DNA from: DATBDM01 sp036269915
Lineage (GTDB): Bacteria; Actinomycetota; Thermoleophilia; Solirubrobacterales; Solirubrobacteraceae
Length of the DNA stretch: 64,000 nt
Direction of reading: 5' to 3'
NCBI GenBank assembly: GCA_036269915.1
Contig: DATBDM010000131.1
Span: 5,012-69,011 of the forward strand
Shown here: positions 1-9,113 of the stretch, in pieces
Position numbering within the stretch: the stretch's first letter is position 1
How the letters are laid out: each line of letters opens with the position of its first letter
Translations under genes and position numbers: made by a program
The notes under the pieces: generated by a model
What the model was told of the DNA's origin: nothing
The model's database searches: none
What the model saw: the letters and a program-made list of their open reading frames with translations, nothing else

Positions 1-460
1 CGATCTGACCGGGTGCGTTGTCGTTGGCGACCGTCACGCCGGACTGCTCGGCGACGGCCGCGGCGTCCTCGGGCGTGCCGCCGATCAGGGCGATCATCGA
101 GCCGTCGGGATCGGCGTCGGCCATCAGGCGGCCGCGCAGGACGACGAGCTCGAGCGCATCCTCGCGGGCGAACACGCCGGCGGCGGTGAGCGCGGCGAGC
201 TCGCCGAGCGAGTGGCCCGTGGCGACGCCCGGCTCGAGGCCGGCGTCCTGGAAGGCGGAGAGCGACGCGCAGAAGATCGCGGGCTGCGCGAAGCGGGTGG
301 ATTCGTCGACGCGCGCGAAGGGGTCCTCGCCGACGAGCTCGAGGCAGCGCTCGAGCAGGTCGGGGGCGCGGGTCTCGACGTTCTCGCGCATCCCGGGCAC
401 CTGACTGCCCTGCCCGGGGAACAGCGCGGCGGGTCGTGCTGTGTCGATCGCAGGAGTCAC
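1..460 (-). CDS. fabD: Malonyl-CoA:ACP transacylase (FabD), 3' part outside window
   Basis: Transfers malonyl groups from CoA to acyl carrier protein in fatty acid synthesis, in the cytoplasm. The 153 visible residues start at a GTG (458-460) and carry the N-terminal family motif FPGQGSQ (residues 14-20) and the nucleophile elbow GHSLGE with Ser84. A TFAQPAIF-like stretch (RFAQPAIF) lies between them. The C-terminal part with the catalytic His is cut off by the window edge. The gene is read leftwards, with a roughly 120-bp upstream region that holds a GC palindrome and separates it from the response regulator. Family assignment is secure; completeness cannot be judged. Confidence 0.93.
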   Translation of the reverse strand, partial: MTPAIDTARPAALFPGQGSQVPGMRENVETRAPDLLERCLELVGEDPFARVDESTRFAQPAIFCASLSAFQDAGLEPGVATGHSLGELAALTAAGVFAREDALELVVLRGRLMADADPDGSMIALIGGTPEDAAAVAEQSGVTVANDNAPGQI

Positions 461-512
461 TACGCCTACCTAAACCCAGGCGTGAGCTGCGTCACACCAT
501 CCACCACCCCGC

Positions 513-530
513 ACCCCCCGGCCGGGGGGT
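513..530. promoter_or_regulatory. 18-bp perfect GC palindrome upstream of fabD
   Basis: ACCCCCCGGCCGGGGGGT is fully self-complementary. It lies between the stop of the response regulator and the start of fabD, both read leftwards, so it may be a terminator stem for the regulator or a protein site upstream of fabD. No T-run follows it on the minus strand. Function is unassigned. Confidence 0.4.
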
Positions 531-584
531 CGGCGCTCATCTGGCCCTTCGGTGAGCTCCGGGAACTGGCCGCGGGATCGGGCG

Positions 585-1214
585 CTACGAGATGAGCCCG
601 AGCCGCTGGGCCTTCTGCACCGCTTCGGCGCGGTTTCGGACCTGCAGCTTGCGATACAGCGAGGAGGTGTGCTCCTTGACCGTGTGCGGCGAGAGATACA
701 GCCGGCCGGCGATCTCGCGGTTGGTCGCGCCGGAGCCGATCGCCTCCAGCACCTCGCGCTCGCGGTCGGTCAGCAGCGGCGCCTGCGGGCCCTCGTGCGC
801 GCGGAACACGGTCTGGCCGAGTCCCACGCGGCGCACCGCGGCGGCGATCTCCGCGGCCGGCCAGTCCTTGGAGATGAAGCCGGCCGCGCCGGCCGCGCGA
901 GCGGCGTTCGGCGAGATCCGGCCCGCGCCCGAGATCAGCAGCACGTTGGTGATCGGCGACAGCGAGCGCAGCCGCTCGCAGATCTCCGCACCGGACTCCT
1001 GACCGACGAACAGGTCGACCAGGGCGACGTGCGGCTCGTAGCGCGTGGCGAGCGCGACGGCCTCGCGCGCGTTGCGCGCGCTCAGGCAGCGCTCGACCCA
1101 CGGCTGCTCGCCCAGCATCAGCCGGAAGCCCCAGTGCACCACCTCGTGGTCGTCGACGATCAGCACCCGGAGGCGGCGCTCCGGGACGCCGCTGGCCAGC
1201 CGCGACGGGTTCAC
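585..1214 (-). CDS. NarL/LuxR-family two-component response regulator
   Basis: A 209-residue DNA-binding response regulator. The receiver domain (about 15-130) has the acidic pair Asp21/Asp22, phospho-acceptor Asp67 in ALVDLF and the conserved Lys in GFISKDW. The C-terminal LuxR-type helix-turn-helix (about 145-207) contains LTDREREVLEAI and the recognition stretch LSPHTVKEHTSSLYRKL. I chose the GTG at 1212-1214, one base past the kinase stop, because longer starts run into the kinase frame. It is co-directional with and directly downstream of the GAF histidine kinase, its obvious partner. Targets are unknown. Confidence 0.92.
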   Translation of the reverse strand: MNPSRLASGVPERRLRVLIVDDHEVVHWGFRLMLGEQPWVERCLSARNAREAVALATRYEPHVALVDLFVGQESGAEICERLRSLSPITNVLLISGAGRISPNAARAAGAAGFISKDWPAAEIAAAVRRVGLGQTVFRAHEGPQAPLLTDREREVLEAIGSGATNREIAGRLYLSPHTVKEHTSSLYRKLQVRNRAEAVQKAQRLGLIS

Positions 1215-1215
1215 G

Positions 1216-2334
1216 TCAGCGAGGTTCAACCGGCACCGCCAGCCGCACGCGCCAGAGCCCGGGCTCGCGCTCGCCGAACTCCACGATCCCGCCGATCTGC
1301 AGCGCCTCGAGCGCGGCAAGGCGGAGTCCCATCCCCGAGCGCCCGGGCCGCCCGCTCACGCCGTCGTTGGCCACCTCGAGGGTCAGCGTCCCGTCCGTCT
1401 CGCGCAGCGTCACCTCGACCCGACTGGGCCGCGCGTGCTTGTGCGCGTTGCGGACCGCCTCGGCGAGCACGGACTGCAGCAGTGGCTCGAGTTCGGTCGG
1501 CACGGTGACGTCCCGCGAGCCGTCGGCGAGCGAGAGGCCGAGGTCGGGGTGCATGCGACGCAGGCGGCCGACCTCGTCCAGGAGCGTCGTCTGCGTCTCG
1601 GGCGCCGAGCGCCCCAGCGGGCGCTGCAGCGCGGCGCGCAGGTCGCCGAGCGCCGCCTGCAGCTCGGCGGCGATGCGCTCGCGCGCCTCGGTGTTGAGCT
1701 CGGCGCCTGAGGCGAGCGCGAGCTGCACGCCGAAGAGCCGCTGGATCACGCCCTCGTGCACGTCGCGCGCGAGGTCGATGCGCTCCTGCAGCCGGCGCGA
1801 GTTCATCTGCTGGTTGGCCGCCAACCGTGCGCGCGTGGCCAGCGCCGCGGTCTTGCCCAGCGCCCAAAGCAGGTGGCGCTCGGCCGGCGTCAGCGGCTTC
1901 CGGCCCGGCCCGCGATCGGAGATGATCACGCCCATCCAGCGGCCCGCGGCGGCGACCGGCACGCAGACCATCGTCGCCTCGCGCAGCAGGCCGCGGTACT
2001 CCTCGGGCACGTCGGGGACCATGTCGTCGAGCAGCTCGATGACGCGGTCCTCGGCCAGCGCCTGGCGCGCGATCGGCGCGGACTCGACGGTCACGTGGGC
2101 ATCGGCGAAGACCTCGAGCGGGATCCCCCATGCGCCGGCCGCGCGCACGCGCCGGCGCGCGTCGTCGTAGCGGAAGATCACCGCCCGGTCCATGTTCGCC
2201 AGGCGGCAGGTCGCCTCGCACAGCCGCGAGTAGAACGCGTCCGACGCGTCGTCCTCCACCTCGGCCAGCACCTCGACGAAAGTCTCGAGCGCTTCGAAGG
2301 GGACGGCGGGTGCGGCGTGGGTGGAACCGTTCAT
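1216..2334 (-). CDS. GAF-domain sensor histidine kinase (HisKA_3)
   Basis: A 372-residue soluble sensor kinase with no membrane segment. A GAF-type sensor domain spans about 20-175. The HisKA_3 dimerisation/phospho-acceptor box contains DVHEGVIQRLFG with His193, as in DevS/NarX-like kinases. The ATPase domain shows the N-box EAVRNAHKHA and a GMGLR glycine motif, though its G1 box is weak. ATG 2332-2334 is preferred over a longer frame (to 2385) because it leaves room for the divergent gene at 2377. It ends one base before the response regulator starts, so the two form a co-translated two-component operon. The ligand sensed by the GAF domain is not evident. Confidence 0.9.
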   Translation of the reverse strand: MNGSTHAAPAVPFEALETFVEVLAEVEDDASDAFYSRLCEATCRLANMDRAVIFRYDDARRRVRAAGAWGIPLEVFADAHVTVESAPIARQALAEDRVIELLDDMVPDVPEEYRGLLREATMVCVPVAAAGRWMGVIISDRGPGRKPLTPAERHLLWALGKTAALATRARLAANQQMNSRRLQERIDLARDVHEGVIQRLFGVQLALASGAELNTEARERIAAELQAALGDLRAALQRPLGRSAPETQTTLLDEVGRLRRMHPDLGLSLADGSRDVTVPTELEPLLQSVLAEAVRNAHKHARPSRVEVTLRETDGTLTLEVANDGVSGRPGRSGMGLRLAALEALQIGGIVEFGEREPGLWRVRLAVPVEPR

Positions 2335-2376
2335 GGTTGCGCCCCACATCATCGTGCATCTGGAAGGATGGCGAGC

Positions 2377-2760
2377 GTGGGGCACGACTACGAGGCGCGA
2401 GCGCGCGCAGTGTGGGACGCATACACGCGCGGGGATGTCGACCGACTGGGTGCACTGCTCGACGAGGAGGTCGTCTGGCGGCCGCTCGGCGGCGAGGTGC
2501 TGCGCGGCCCGGCCGAGGTGACCGCGTACCTACGGCGCAACGAGGACGTGATCTCCGCGGTCCCGCACGCGTTCGAGCGAGCGGGCGACTGCGTGATGGT
2601 CCATGGCAGCCTGCGACGGTTCCGCGACGGCGGCTTCATCGACGTGCAGCCCTCGTGGGTCTTCCGCTGCCGCGACGGGCGGCTCGTCTCCGCCACGAGC
2701 TACGAGTCGCGCGCCGCCGCGCGGTCCGCGATCGGGGACGGCCGGCGCCGAACCGACTGA
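2377..2760 (+). CDS. NTF2/SnoaL-like small protein
   Basis: A 127-residue cone-fold (NTF2-like/SnoaL) protein of unknown substrate. Typical features are the N-terminal helix ARAVWDAYTRGDVDRL, then LLDEEVVWRPLGGEVLRGPAEV and the C-terminal strands with WVFRCRDGRL. GTG 2377 is chosen because GGAAGG at 2362-2367 sits 9 bp ahead of it; an in-frame ATG at 2368 is too close to that ribosome site. Its start is only about 40 bp from the divergent kinase start, and it precedes the kinase-ASCH gene by 26 bp, so the two rightward genes probably form one transcript. The fold is used by enzymes and by ligand binders alike. Confidence 0.82.
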   Translation: MGHDYEARARAVWDAYTRGDVDRLGALLDEEVVWRPLGGEVLRGPAEVTAYLRRNEDVISAVPHAFERAGDCVMVHGSLRRFRDGGFIDVQPSWVFRCRDGRLVSATSYESRAAARSAIGDGRRRTD

Positions 2761-2786
2761 AATCGGCGGCCATAGAATCGGTGGCG

Positions 2787-4202
2787 ATGGCAGATGAGCT
2801 CCTCCGATCGGTCGCCGCGGAGACCGTCGGGGTCGTCGGCGACGCGTTCCTGCAGCGCCTCGTCCGCGCGGTCGGCGAATCGTTCGGGGCAGACGCCTGC
2901 TGGATCGCCGAGCTCGAGCACCAACACCGTGTCGCGAGCTGGCCGCCCGCCGCGGACGAGCCGCCGCTCGACGGCGTGCTCGCGGTCGACTGCCCTGGCG
3001 CCGACGGCCACCCCGTGGCGCGGCTCGCGATCGCCGGTGGGCGCTCGCGGCCCGCGCATGACGAGCTCGCGGCCCTGCGGGTCTTCGCGACCCGCGTCGG
3101 CGCCGAGCTGGAGCGCCGCACCCAGGAGAGCCGCCTGCGCGAGCGCGAGCACGAGATCGTGGTGTCCCGCGCGCGCGTGCTCCAAGCCGCCGACGAGGAG
3201 CGCCGGCGCATCGGGCGCAACCTCCACGACGGCGCGCAGCAACGGCTCGTCGCCCTCAGCCAGTTCCTCGGTGTCGCGAGCCGCAAGCTCGACCGGGGCG
3301 AGCCCGAGGAGGCCGCGCGGCTGATCGGGCTCGCGCGCGAGCAGGTCGACGAGGCGGGCGCCGAGCTGCGCGGCCTCGCGCGCGGCCTGCATCCGGTCGC
3401 GCTCGAGAAGGGCCTCGCGGTCGCGCTGGACACGCTGGCGATGCAGTCGACGCTGCCGCTCGAGGTCGCCGCGCTGCCCGATCGCCGGCTGCCCGACGTG
3501 ATCGAGGCGACGATCTACTACGTCGTCGCGGAGGCGATGTCCAACGCCGCCAAGCATGCGCAGGCGAGCCGCGTGCGGGTCGCGGTCGCGCTCGCCTCCG
3601 GGTTCATCGAGGCCGTGGTCGACGACGACGGCGTCGGCGGCGCCGACCCGGAGCACGGCTCGGGCCTGCTCGGGCTCGACGGGCGCCTGGACGCGCTCGG
3701 CGGCACGCTCGCGCTCCACAGTCCGCCCGGCGGCGGGACGACGCTGTCGCTGCGCATCCCCGTCACCCCGTGGCGCACCCCGGAGGAGCCGTTCCTCGAG
3801 TTCGGCCACGGCGACGACGGGGGCCAGGGCGCACAGCGCATCGCGCGGCTGCTCGACGGCCGCCTGCGCGCCGGCCTCTCGCTCGCGCGCGAATGGGATC
3901 TCGAGGGCGGCCTCCCGCGCCCCGGCACGCTGCTGCCGGTCCGCGACCACAACGGCGTCCGGCACGCCACGGTGCGGGTCACGCGCGTCACGGTGCTCGC
4001 CTTCTCCGAGGTCGACGCCGAGATGGCCGGCGCGGCGATGGGCGAGCCGATGACCGCGGCGCAGTGGCGCGACGACCGGCGGCGCTTCTTCCATCGCGTC
4101 CGCGACGAGGTGGCGGTGCTGCTCGGCGAGCCCGACTGGAAGCTGACCGACGACGAGCCGATCGCCTGCCTCTGGTTCGCGCTGGTCGACGAGTCCGGCT
4201 GA
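2787..4202 (+). CDS. Histidine kinase fused to a C-terminal ASCH domain
   Basis: A 471-residue protein. Residues 1-110 form a GAF-like N-terminus. Residues 130-200 are a HisKA_3 box with RRRIGRNLHDGAQQRL and acceptor His147. Residues 240-326 are an ATPase domain with N-box AEAMSNAAKHA (Asn253), DDDGVGG and GGGTTLSL. After the usual kinase end (about 326), the frame continues without a break into about 140 residues resembling an ASCH domain: LDGRLRAGLSLAREWD, LLPVRDHNG, then the terminal DEPIACLWFALVDE. ASCH domains are linked to RNA or nucleotide binding. No response regulator adjoins it on its strand; the divergent NarL regulator may be shared. The fusion is unusual. Kinase assignment is firm, ASCH assignment good. 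Confidence 0.88.
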   Translation: MADELLRSVAAETVGVVGDAFLQRLVRAVGESFGADACWIAELEHQHRVASWPPAADEPPLDGVLAVDCPGADGHPVARLAIAGGRSRPAHDELAALRVFATRVGAELERRTQESRLREREHEIVVSRARVLQAADEERRRIGRNLHDGAQQRLVALSQFLGVASRKLDRGEPEEAARLIGLAREQVDEAGAELRGLARGLHPVALEKGLAVALDTLAMQSTLPLEVAALPDRRLPDVIEATIYYVVAEAMSNAAKHAQASRVRVAVALASGFIEAVVDDDGVGGADPEHGSGLLGLDGRLDALGGTLALHSPPGGGTTLSLRIPVTPWRTPEEPFLEFGHGDDGGQGAQRIARLLDGRLRAGLSLAREWDLEGGLPRPGTLLPVRDHNGVRHATVRVTRVTVLAFSEVDAEMAGAAMGEPMTAAQWRDDRRRFFHRVRDEVAVLLGEPDWKLTDDEPIACLWFALVDESG

Positions 4203-4205
4203 GCG

Positions 4206-5678
4206 CTACGGGAGCGGCCACTCGTGCACGGGCACGTTCTCGTGCATGTGCTCGCGGTAGCGGACGGTCATCTCGCGCAGCGCCGCGTCGCGGTCGAGGT
4301 GCTCGTAGAGGCGGTGGAACGCGGCGGCCTGCCAGCTCGCGCCGTTCTGCTGGGTCACGCAGCGGCGCTCGATGATCTCGAGCAGACGCTCCCGCTCGCG
4401 CGTCGCCATGCCGAAGCGCTCGAGCCCCGCGTGGGCGAGCGGCAGCAGCCGCCGCAGCACCAGCTCGACCGCCGGCGCCTCCCCCACCCCCGGCCAGTAC
4501 ACGCTCGCGTCGATGCCGTCGCGCGCGCCGCGGTGGAAGTTCTCCTCGGCCGCCGAGAACGACATCCGCGACCACACAGGGCGCTCCTCGTCGACGAACG
4601 AGCGCACGAGCCCGTAGTAGAAGGCGGCGTTGGCGACGATGTCGACCACGGTCGGCCCGGCGGGCAGCACGCGGTTCTCGACGCGCAGGTGCGGGCGCCC
4701 GCGCACGTTGTCGTACACCGGCCGGTTCCAGCGGTAGATCGTCCCGTTGTGCAAGCGCAGCTCGGCGAGCTCGGGGATGTCGCCGCGCTCGTAGGCCGCG
4801 ACCGGGTCCTCCTCCTCGCACAGCGGCAGCAGCGCCGGGAAGTAGCGGACGTTCTCCTCGAAGAGGTCGAAGATCGAGGTGATCCAGCGCTCGCCGAACC
4901 ACACGCGCGGGCGCACACCCTGCGCCTTGAGCTCCTCCGGCCGCGTGTCGGTCGCCTGCTCGAACAAGGCGATGCGCGTCTCGCGCCACAGCTCGCGGCC
5001 GAAGAAGAACGGCGAGTTGGCGCCGACCGCGAGCTGGATGCCCGCCACGCACTGGGCCGCGTTCCAGTGGCTCGCGAAGGCGTTCGGGTGGATCTGCTGG
5101 TGCAGCTGCACGCTCGTGCACGCGGCCTCGGGGGCGATCGAGTCGGCGTAGGTGTTGAGCCGCTCGACGCCGGCGATCGCGATGTGCAGGTCCTCCCCGC
5201 GCGCGGCGAAGATCTGCTGGTTGAGCAGCTGGTAGCGGGGGTTGGCCGAGAACGCGTCGGAGCTGAGGTGCTCCTCGCGCAGGGTCGGCAGCACCCCGAT
5301 CATCACCATGTGCGCGCCGACGGTGCGCGCCCGCTCCTCGGCGTGGTTGAGGTCGCGCCGCACGTCCTCCTCGAGCTCGGACGCGATCGACTGGCTGAGC
5401 AGCCGCGGCGGGATGTTGATCTCGATGTTGAACCGGCCGAGCTCGGTCTGGAAGTCCTCGTCGGCGATCGCCTCGAGCGCCACGGCGTTCGTCATCGCGG
5501 GCTCGCCCGCGTCGTCGGTGAGGTTCAGCTCGATCTCGAGCCCGATCGAGCGGTGCTCGGCGTCGAAGCGCGCCTCCGAGAGCATGCGCGCGAAGATGTC
5601 CAGGCAGCGCTTGACCTTCTCGCGATAGCGCTGCCGGTCCTCGCGGGAGAACTCCTGTGCGACGACGTCTTCGCCCAT
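4206..5678 (-). CDS. Glutamate-cysteine ligase family protein (GCS2/YbdK-like)
   Basis: A 490-residue protein of the carboxylate-amine ligase/GCS2 superfamily, whose members make gamma-glutamyl-cysteine or related amides with ATP. Seen motifs are [20 protein letters not shown], a VQLHQQIHP loop and [12 protein letters not shown], in the expected order. It is longer than YbdK-type proteins (about 370 residues), with a long helical C-terminus ending [11 protein letters not shown]. Start ATG 5676-5678 is chosen because extending further upstream would run into the divergent acyl-CoA synthetase start. Substrate is uncertain: actinobacteria make mycothiol or ergothioneine rather than glutathione, so an EgtA-like or other role is possible. 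Confidence 0.83.
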   Translation of the reverse strand: MGEDVVAQEFSREDRQRYREKVKRCLDIFARMLSEARFDAEHRSIGLEIELNLTDDAGEPAMTNAVALEAIADEDFQTELGRFNIEINIPPRLLSQSIASELEEDVRRDLNHAEERARTVGAHMVMIGVLPTLREEHLSSDAFSANPRYQLLNQQIFAARGEDLHIAIAGVERLNTYADSIAPEAACTSVQLHQQIHPNAFASHWNAAQCVAGIQLAVGANSPFFFGRELWRETRIALFEQATDTRPEELKAQGVRPRVWFGERWITSIFDLFEENVRYFPALLPLCEEEDPVAAYERGDIPELAELRLHNGTIYRWNRPVYDNVRGRPHLRVENRVLPAGPTVVDIVANAAFYYGLVRSFVDEERPVWSRMSFSAAEENFHRGARDGIDASVYWPGVGEAPAVELVLRRLLPLAHAGLERFGMATRERERLLEIIERRCVTQQNGASWQAAAFHRLYEHLDRDAALREMTVRYREHMHENVPVHEWPLP

Positions 5679-5723
5679 GTGGAAGGTGATGTTCCCACGC
5701 CTGTCACGGGTTACTCTCCGGCC

Positions 5724-7361
5724 ATGCCGTCCTATGCCCATGGCGCCTGGGATGAGGCGCTGCTCGGCCGCACCATCGGCGCCGACCTCGAGCGCACGAC
5801 GCAGCGCTTCGGCGAGCGGGAGGCGCTGGTCTCCTGCGAGCAGGGGATCCGGATGACCTACGCCGAGCTGGACGCGGCGGTCGACCGGCTCGCGCGCGGC
5901 CTGCTGGCCACGGGGATCGAGCGCGGCGACCGCGTCGGGATCTGGGCGCCCAACTGCGCGGAATGGGTCCTCGTGCAGTACGCGACGGCCAAGGTGGGCG
6001 CGATCCTCGTCAACGTCAACCCGGCCTACCGGACCCACGAGCTCGCGTACGTGCTCGACCAGTCGGGCACGAAGCTGCTCGTCTCCGCGCCGGCGTTCAA
6101 GACGAGCGACTACCGCGCGATGGTCGAGGAGGTGCGCGGCGACTGCGCCGAGCTCGAGCGCGTGGTGTTCCTCGACTCGCCCGACTGGGACGCGCTGCTC
6201 GCGGCGGGCGACGACGTCGCGCCCGAGGCGCTGCGCGAGCGCGGGGCCACGCTGTCCTTCGACGACGCGATCAACCTGCAGTACACGAGCGGCACCACCG
6301 GCTTCCCCAAGGGCGCGACGCTGTCACACCACAACATCCTCAACAACGGCTTCTTCGTCGGCGAGCTGATCGCCTACTCCGAGCAGGATCGCATCTGCAT
6401 CCCCGTGCCCTTCTACCACTGCTTCGGCATGGTCATGGGCAACCTCGGGGCGACGAGCCACGGCGCGTGCATGGTCATCCCCGCGCCCGGCTTCGACCCT
6501 GACGCGACGCTGCGCGCGGTGGCCGAGGAGCGCTGCACCTCGCTCTACGGCGTGCCGACGATGTTCATCGCCATGCTCGGCTGCGAGACGTTCGGGACCG
6601 TCGAGCTCGACTCGCTGCGCACGGGGATCATGGCCGGCTCGCCGTGCCCGGTCGAGGTGATGAAGCGGGTCATCGACGAGATGCACATGCGCGAGGTGAG
6701 CATCTGCTACGGCATGACCGAGACCTCGCCGGTGTCGACGCAGACACGCCGCGACGACTCGCTCGAGCGCCGCGTCGGGTCGGTCGGGCGGGTCGGCCCG
6801 CACGTCGAGGTCAAGATCGTCGACCCGGAGTCGGGGCTCGTGCAGCCCCACGGCGAGCCGGGCGAGCTGTGCACCCGCGGCTACTCGGTGATGCTCGGAT
6901 ATTGGCGCGAGGAATCCAAGACGCGCGAGGCGATCGACGCCGCGGGCTGGATGCACACCGGCGACCTGGCGACGATGGACGCCGACGGTTACTGCAACAT
7001 CGTCGGGCGCATCAAGGATCTGGTGATCCGCGGCGGCGAGAACGTCTACCCGCGCGAGGTCGAGGAGTTCCTCTACGGCCATCCGGAGATCGAGGACGTG
7101 CAGGTGATCGGCGTCCCCGACGAGCGCTACGGCGAGGAGCTGTGCGCGTGCGTGCGGCTGCGTGCCGGCGCCGAGCTCGACGCCGAGGCGGTGCGCGAGT
7201 TCTGCACGGGCCGCCTCGCCCACTACAAGGTGCCGCGCTACGTGCTCGTCGTCGACGAGTTCCCGATGACGGTCACCGGCAAGGTGCAGAAGTACCTCAT
7301 GCGCGAGGAGAGCGTCCGCCGCCTCGGGCTCGAGACGGCGGACGCGGTGAGAACCGCCTAG
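5724..7361 (+). CDS. Fatty-acyl-CoA synthetase-like AMP-dependent ligase
   Basis: A 545-residue AMP-forming acyl-CoA ligase that activates a carboxylic acid through an acyl-adenylate. The P-loop-like signature [18 protein letters not shown], the GMTETSP motif, [12 protein letters not shown] and [20 protein letters not shown] are all present, with the catalytic Lys in [11 protein letters not shown] near the C-terminus. Length is normal for the family. ATG 5724 follows a short divergent region shared with the glutamate-cysteine ligase-like gene. Medium- or long-chain fatty acids are likely substrates, but sequence reading alone cannot fix chain length. It ends directly against the stop of the convergent flavin oxidase. 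Confidence 0.9.
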   Translation: MPSYAHGAWDEALLGRTIGADLERTTQRFGEREALVSCEQGIRMTYAELDAAVDRLARGLLATGIERGDRVGIWAPNCAEWVLVQYATAKVGAILVNVNPAYRTHELAYVLDQSGTKLLVSAPAFKTSDYRAMVEEVRGDCAELERVVFLDSPDWDALLAAGDDVAPEALRERGATLSFDDAINLQYTSGTTGFPKGATLSHHNILNNGFFVGELIAYSEQDRICIPVPFYHCFGMVMGNLGATSHGACMVIPAPGFDPDATLRAVAEERCTSLYGVPTMFIAMLGCETFGTVELDSLRTGIMAGSPCPVEVMKRVIDEMHMREVSICYGMTETSPVSTQTRRDDSLERRVGSVGRVGPHVEVKIVDPESGLVQPHGEPGELCTRGYSVMLGYWREESKTREAIDAAGWMHTGDLATMDADGYCNIVGRIKDLVIRGGENVYPREVEEFLYGHPEIEDVQVIGVPDERYGEELCACVRLRAGAELDAEAVREFCTGRLAHYKVPRYVLVVDEFPMTVTGKVQKYLMREESVRRLGLETADAVRTA

Positions 7362-8735
7362 CTACGCGTCGAGCGCGTGGGCGGCGCGGAACATGCCCTC
7401 CGGGTCGTACGCGGCGCGGACCGAGCGCAGCCGCTCGATCGTCGTCGGATCGAACGCGTGTGTCGCCGCGCCGGGGTGCTCGGAGAAGTTCAGGTACGAG
7501 CGGGTCGCCGCGTCCGCGGCCAGCGCGCCCTTCATCGCCCCGAGCGCGCCGCCGATCGCGGCGGCCAGGTCGGCGTTCATCGGGATGCCGACGCCGAAGG
7601 CGACGAACGACCCGTCGAGCGTCGCCAGGGCGCCGTGGTTCTCCGGCGCCACGGCGAGCGCGCCGCCGAGGTGGCGGATCTCCATCGACAGCAGTGGCGA
7701 GCCGGGGCCGACGGCGTCCATCAGCGCGTCGATCGTGGCCGGCTGCAGGTCGCTCAGCAGCTGGCCGCCGGTGATGCCCGGGACCGGGTGCTCGGGGTCC
7801 ATGTGCAGGCGCACGAGGGCGGCCGGCGCGACCGGGGCGACGGTGTCCATCTGCGGCGTGAGCGCGCGCAGCGGGGCGAGCAGGCGCTCGGCCTCCTCGG
7901 GGGTGCCGAGCAGCGTCGCCTCGACGACCGCGAACGAGTTGCCGCGCATCGGCTCGGGGATGTCCGGCAGCGGCGGGAACTGGAGCAGCCGCACGCAGGA
8001 CGTCAGCTCCTCCGGCACGGTGCGGACCCATTCGCGCCACGCGTGGAACACCTCGCGGGTCTGCCCGGCGTCGAAGAACAGCGCGCCCGAGACGAGCTCC
8101 GGGACGGCGTAGAGCTGCATCTCCATCGCGACGACCGCGGCCGGCGAGGCGCCGCCGCCGCGCAGCGACCAGAACAGCTCGGCGTGGTGCTCGGCGTCGG
8201 CGCGGATCAGGTCGCCCTCGGCGGTGACGAGCTCGATCGCGGTGACGCTGTTGGCGGCGAGGCCGCGCTTGCGCGCCATCCAGCCGATGCCGCCGCCGAG
8301 CGAGTAGCCGACGACGCCGACGTCCGGCGAGGAGCCGGCGAGGGGCATCAGGCCGACCTGGGAGGCGGGCTGCACGACGTCGTCCCAGACGTCGCCGGCC
8401 AGGACGCGGGCGCGGCGGTGGTCGACGTCGATGTCGACGCCGCGCATCTCGTGGGTGCGGACGAGGATGCTGCCGGCGAGCGAGTCGATCGCGCCGGCGT
8501 TGTGGCCGGTGCCCTGCATCGCGATGCGCAGCCCGTTGCCGGACGCGTAGGCGACGATCGCCTGGACGTCCTCGATCGAGTGCGGGATGGCGACGAGCGC
8601 GGGATGCTGCTCGATGGCGAGGTTCCAGGCGGCGCGGGCGGCGTCCCAGCCCTCGTCGCCGGGGGCGACGATGTGGCCGGCGACGACGTCGCGGAGCAGG
8701 CTGGGATCGGGGAGCGTGCGCTCGGGGCTGAGCAT
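7362..8735 (-). CDS. FAD-dependent oxidoreductase, BBE/PCMH type
   Basis: A 457-residue flavoprotein of the berberine-bridge-enzyme-like oxidase group. The PCMH FAD-binding domain (about 35-210) has GTGHNAG, whose His corresponds to the usual covalent 8-alpha-histidyl FAD site, and GYSLGGGIGWMARKRGLAANSV. The C-terminal BBE segment YLNFSEHPG ends near AAYDPEGMFR. A second covalent Cys was not seen. No signal peptide is evident, so it is probably cytoplasmic. ATG 8733-8735 is preceded by a purine-rich GAGG-type site. Homologues oxidise sugars or alkaloid-like alcohols; the substrate here is unknown. The 644-bp hairpin-rich gap lies upstream. Confidence 0.88.
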   Translation of the reverse strand: MLSPERTLPDPSLLRDVVAGHIVAPGDEGWDAARAAWNLAIEQHPALVAIPHSIEDVQAIVAYASGNGLRIAMQGTGHNAGAIDSLAGSILVRTHEMRGVDIDVDHRRARVLAGDVWDDVVQPASQVGLMPLAGSSPDVGVVGYSLGGGIGWMARKRGLAANSVTAIELVTAEGDLIRADAEHHAELFWSLRGGGASPAAVVAMEMQLYAVPELVSGALFFDAGQTREVFHAWREWVRTVPEELTSCVRLLQFPPLPDIPEPMRGNSFAVVEATLLGTPEEAERLLAPLRALTPQMDTVAPVAPAALVRLHMDPEHPVPGITGGQLLSDLQPATIDALMDAVGPGSPLLSMEIRHLGGALAVAPENHGALATLDGSFVAFGVGIPMNADLAAAIGGALGAMKGALAADAATRSYLNFSEHPGAATHAFDPTTIERLRSVRAAYDPEGMFRAAHALDA

Positions 8736-8956
8736 GTGCGGAGGACCTCTCGGGGCGGGGAGTTCGGGGTTGACGCGATACTCCCGGCCCGCCGGGGCCC
8801 CCGCATCGGAGGTGTCCCTAGTGCTGCGGGTGGATAACCGGCCGGTGGCTGGTGCGACCAGCCGCCCTGGCGGCTGCCGCTGTCGCCGCCGGTCGCCCCG
8901 GCGAACGTCAACCCCGGCATCGAGGGAGCGGGCCCGGTCGCCGTGGGTGGATCGAT

Positions 8957-8991
8957 GGCGCGTTGACGGCCGCATACGCCGTCAACGCGCC
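8957..8991. repeat. Perfect hairpin, 14-bp arms
   Basis: GGCGCGTTGACGGC (8957-8970) and its exact complement (8978-8991) enclose a 7-base loop. The core CGCGTTGAC recurs in the next hairpin, which begins two bases later. Confidence 0.85.
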
Positions 8992-8992
8992 A

Positions 8993-9037
8993 CGCGTGTC
9001 GCGTTGACCACCGGGTGGGTGGTCAACGCGACACGCG
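8993..9037. repeat. Perfect hairpin, 20-bp arms
   Basis: The arms 8993-9012 and 9018-9037 are exact complements over 20 bp around a 5-base loop. The stem is long and GC-rich and would form a very stable cruciform or RNA hairpin. It lies about 260 bp upstream of the flavin oxidase start and is not next to a stop codon, so a simple terminator is not the obvious explanation. Confidence 0.87.
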
Positions 9038-9113
9038 ACCGGCCCGACGGCGCGGACCCTCCCTCGATGCGAGCCGTTGACGTGCGCATCCCGCTGGCGC
9101 CGGCACGTGGCGA

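Noticed and set aside
4224..5723. A long plus-strand frame ahead of the acyl-CoA synthetase, in frame with it
   Set aside because: The stretch opposite the glutamate-cysteine ligase has Leu/Val/Arg/Ala shadow composition with no domain. The synthetase begins at ATG 5724.
8348..8920. Frame giving PGLTFAGA-like residues that recur at 19590-19740
   Set aside because: The similarity comes from the shared noncoding end motif and not from a protein family.
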